DNA from: CAZZKJ01 sp964654695
GTDB taxonomy: Bacteria; Krumholzibacteriota; Krumholzibacteriia; WVZY01
Reading direction: 5' to 3'
NCBI GenBank assembly: GCA_964654695.1
Contig: CAZZKJ010000013.1
Coordinates: 1 to 51,455 of the forward strand
DNA length: 51,455 nucleotides
Part shown: positions 50,103 through 51,455 of the stretch, piece by piece
How positions within the stretch are numbered: the first letter of the stretch is position 1
Layout of the letters: every line of letters starts with the position of its first letter
Position numbers and translations under genes: made by a program
Notes under the pieces: generated by a model
Database searches by the model: none
What the model was told of the DNA's origin: nothing
Seen by the model: only the letters and a program-made list of their open reading frames with translations

Positions 50103-51455
50103 ATGATCAAGAAGACATCAGCATTGATATTCCTGCTTTCCGCTTTCTTCGTTTCTGCAGGGGCGGAGATTGCCGCCGAACGGGTGTTTGAATTTGTCCC
50201 ATCCCATGATCCCGCTTTGACCTCCCCGCGCGAATATCTTGGATACGCTTTGGGGACAAAGTTCACTCCCCACCATCAAGTACTCGGTTACCTGGAAACG
50301 CTGGCATCAGAATCTCCCAGGCTTGAGCTTCACCGGTATGGAAAAACTTGGGAAGGCCGCGATCTGGTATACCTGATTGTTTCATCGCAGGAAAATATAA
50401 ATAAAATAGATATTCTCCGCACGGCCAACCTTTCATTAGCCGATCCATCCAAGCATGTTCCGGATGACTATTATGATAAAGCTTCGATATTCGTTTGGCT
50501 TTCTTACAATGTGCATGGAAACGAGGCCAGTTCGACCGAGACGGCCATGGCAACAGCGTACCACTTGGCTGCCGATACTACAGAAGCCTTAGCGCTTATT
50601 CTAGCGAATACGGTTGTTATAATAGATCCCGAGCTTAATCCGGACGGGCGGGAGAGATATGTGAGTTTTTTTTCATCCCGTTTGGGCTCGCGGGCGGACG
50701 CGTTCCCCGGTTCATGGGAGCACCGCGAGCCGTGGCCTTCGGGACGCTACAACCATTACCTTTTCGATCTCAACCGTGATTGGAGCTGGTTGACGCAAGT
50801 GGAAAGCAGGAGGAGAGTCGAAGCATATATGTTTTGGCTGCCCCAGGTTCATGTTGATTTTCATGAAATGTATTCATCGAGCAGCTATTTTTTCTTTCCA
50901 CCGGCCAAACCGCTGAACCCGAATTTTCCATTGAAAACGGTTGAGGAATGGAATGATGTTTTCGGAAAGGCAAATGCAGAGGCCTTTGATAAAAGAGGAT
51001 GGCCGTATTTTGACGGAGAAGAATTTGATCTTTTCTATCCCGGCTATGGTGATTCCTGGCCGACGTTCCACGGCGCAACCGGAATGACATATGAGCAAGC
51101 CGGCCATTCCAGGGCGGGTTTGATCGTGAAAAGAAAAGACCGCACGGAACTCACCCTGGCGGAAAGAATAAATCATCATTTCATAGCAAGCCTTACGACC
51201 ATTGAAACGGCGAGCGCCAATCGACGCGCGCGGCTGCGAAGCTTCCGTGAATTCTTCGAAGAAGGATTGAAAGGCGCGAATAAAGAGCCGGTAAAAGAAT
51301 ACCTGATCCCGCCGGGTGAAGATCCCGCCCGCGCGGCCGTTCTGGCTCAGCTCCTGATCGAGCACGGTATTCAAGTCTTCCAATCGGCATCGGAACTAAC
51401 AACGGCGCACCTATCTGATTATGACACACGGAAGACCGGAAACAAAGAAGGAGCG
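50103..51455 (+). CDS. Secreted M14 zinc carboxypeptidase-like protein, 3' end cut off
   Basis: The frame stays open for 451 codons to the window end. It starts with a signal peptide (MIKKTSALIFLLSAFFVSAG). The zinc-binding HGNE (NVHGNEAS) is followed by NPDGRERY, LFDLNRDWSW and VDFHEMYSS (third zinc ligand), with the likely catalytic Glu in MTYEQAGHS. This is the layout of the large M14 family of secreted carboxypeptidases, usually longer than this, so a C-terminal part is missing. It starts 36 bases after purM, with a weak SD, and may have its own promoter. Confidence 0.88.
   Translation, partial: MIKKTSALIFLLSAFFVSAGAEIAAERVFEFVPSHDPALTSPREYLGYALGTKFTPHHQVLGYLETLASESPRLELHRYGKTWEGRDLVYLIVSSQENINKIDILRTANLSLADPSKHVPDDYYDKASIFVWLSYNVHGNEASSTETAMATAYHLAADTTEALALILANTVVIIDPELNPDGRERYVSFFSSRLGSRADAFPGSWEHREPWPSGRYNHYLFDLNRDWSWLTQVESRRRVEAYMFWLPQVHVDFHEMYSSSSYFFFPPAKPLNPNFPLKTVEEWNDVFGKANAEAFDKRGWPYFDGEEFDLFYPGYGDSWPTFHGATGMTYEQAGHSRAGLIVKRKDRTELTLAERINHHFIASLTTIETASANRRARLRSFREFFEEGLKGANKEPVKEYLIPPGEDPARAAVLAQLLIEHGIQVFQSASELTTAHLSDYDTRKTGNKEGA

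Overview
The window comes from a Gram-negative bacterium of medium GC content. It encodes a TatC translocase, an outer-membrane beta-barrel protein, several secreted proteins and a eukaryote-type citrate synthase of the kind known in some Deltaproteobacteria. Two glycosyltransferases resemble families that accompany exosortase/PEP-CTERM systems. I cannot name the species. An uncultured Desulfobacterota-like or candidate-phylum lineage would fit, with low confidence. Gene content is mostly ordinary chromosomal housekeeping with accessory patches, and translation starts include several well-supported TTG codons.

Layout. Bases 1-2036 hold the 3' part of a tRNA-Asp with its terminator. A tandem noncoding repeat follows, and then a compact mercury-type module (merR, a thioredoxin-like gene, a merT-merP fusion). 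The module is bracketed by direct copies of the repeat. Bases 2038-4493 carry a glycerol-3-phosphate dehydrogenase and an ECF sigma/anti-sigma pair. Bases 4636-6813 carry citrate synthase, with a strong promoter and a perfect CRP-type palindrome, and a UPF0173 hydrolase. Bases 7092-10165 are an unusual accessory patch: a 46-residue zinc-finger protein, a HAMP membrane protein, a Ser/Thr kinase ending in four zinc ribbons, and a Cas4/RecB-like iron-sulfur nuclease. A glyoxalase-II-like hydrolase follows.

Bases 11089-18409 (minus strand) form a seven-gene lipoate operon: E3, two different tandem E1-alpha genes, E1-beta, E2, lipB and lipA. It encodes a 2-oxoacid dehydrogenase complex together with the enzymes that lipoylate it. 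An FabL-like reductase diverges from it. Bases 19611-23014 hold a membrane protein, a CoA-binding protein, a 3D-domain protein and a secreted protein. Bases 23109-34090 are an exopolysaccharide cluster: four glycosyltransferases, two methyltransferases, a heparinase-II/III-like lyase, an alpha-toroid-like protein and a polysaccharide deacetylase.

Bases 34132-37978 encode PepA, a ferredoxin with a geranylgeranyl-reductase-type flavoprotein, and a beta-barrel protein. Bases 38188-51455 (plus strand) are largely housekeeping: a YwlE-like phosphatase, ilvE, rpiB, glyA, nrdR, a secreted protein, tatC, rsfS, argS, a PfkB kinase, a conserved protein coupled to an HD-GYP phosphodiesterase, purM, and an M14 carboxypeptidase cut by the window end.

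The strongest leads are the dispersed repeat bracketing the mer module, the kinase with four zinc ribbons beside an iron-sulfur nuclease, the tandem divergent E1-alpha pair, and the CRP-type palindrome at the citrate synthase promoter. Domain calls rest on motif recognition by eye, without database searches.
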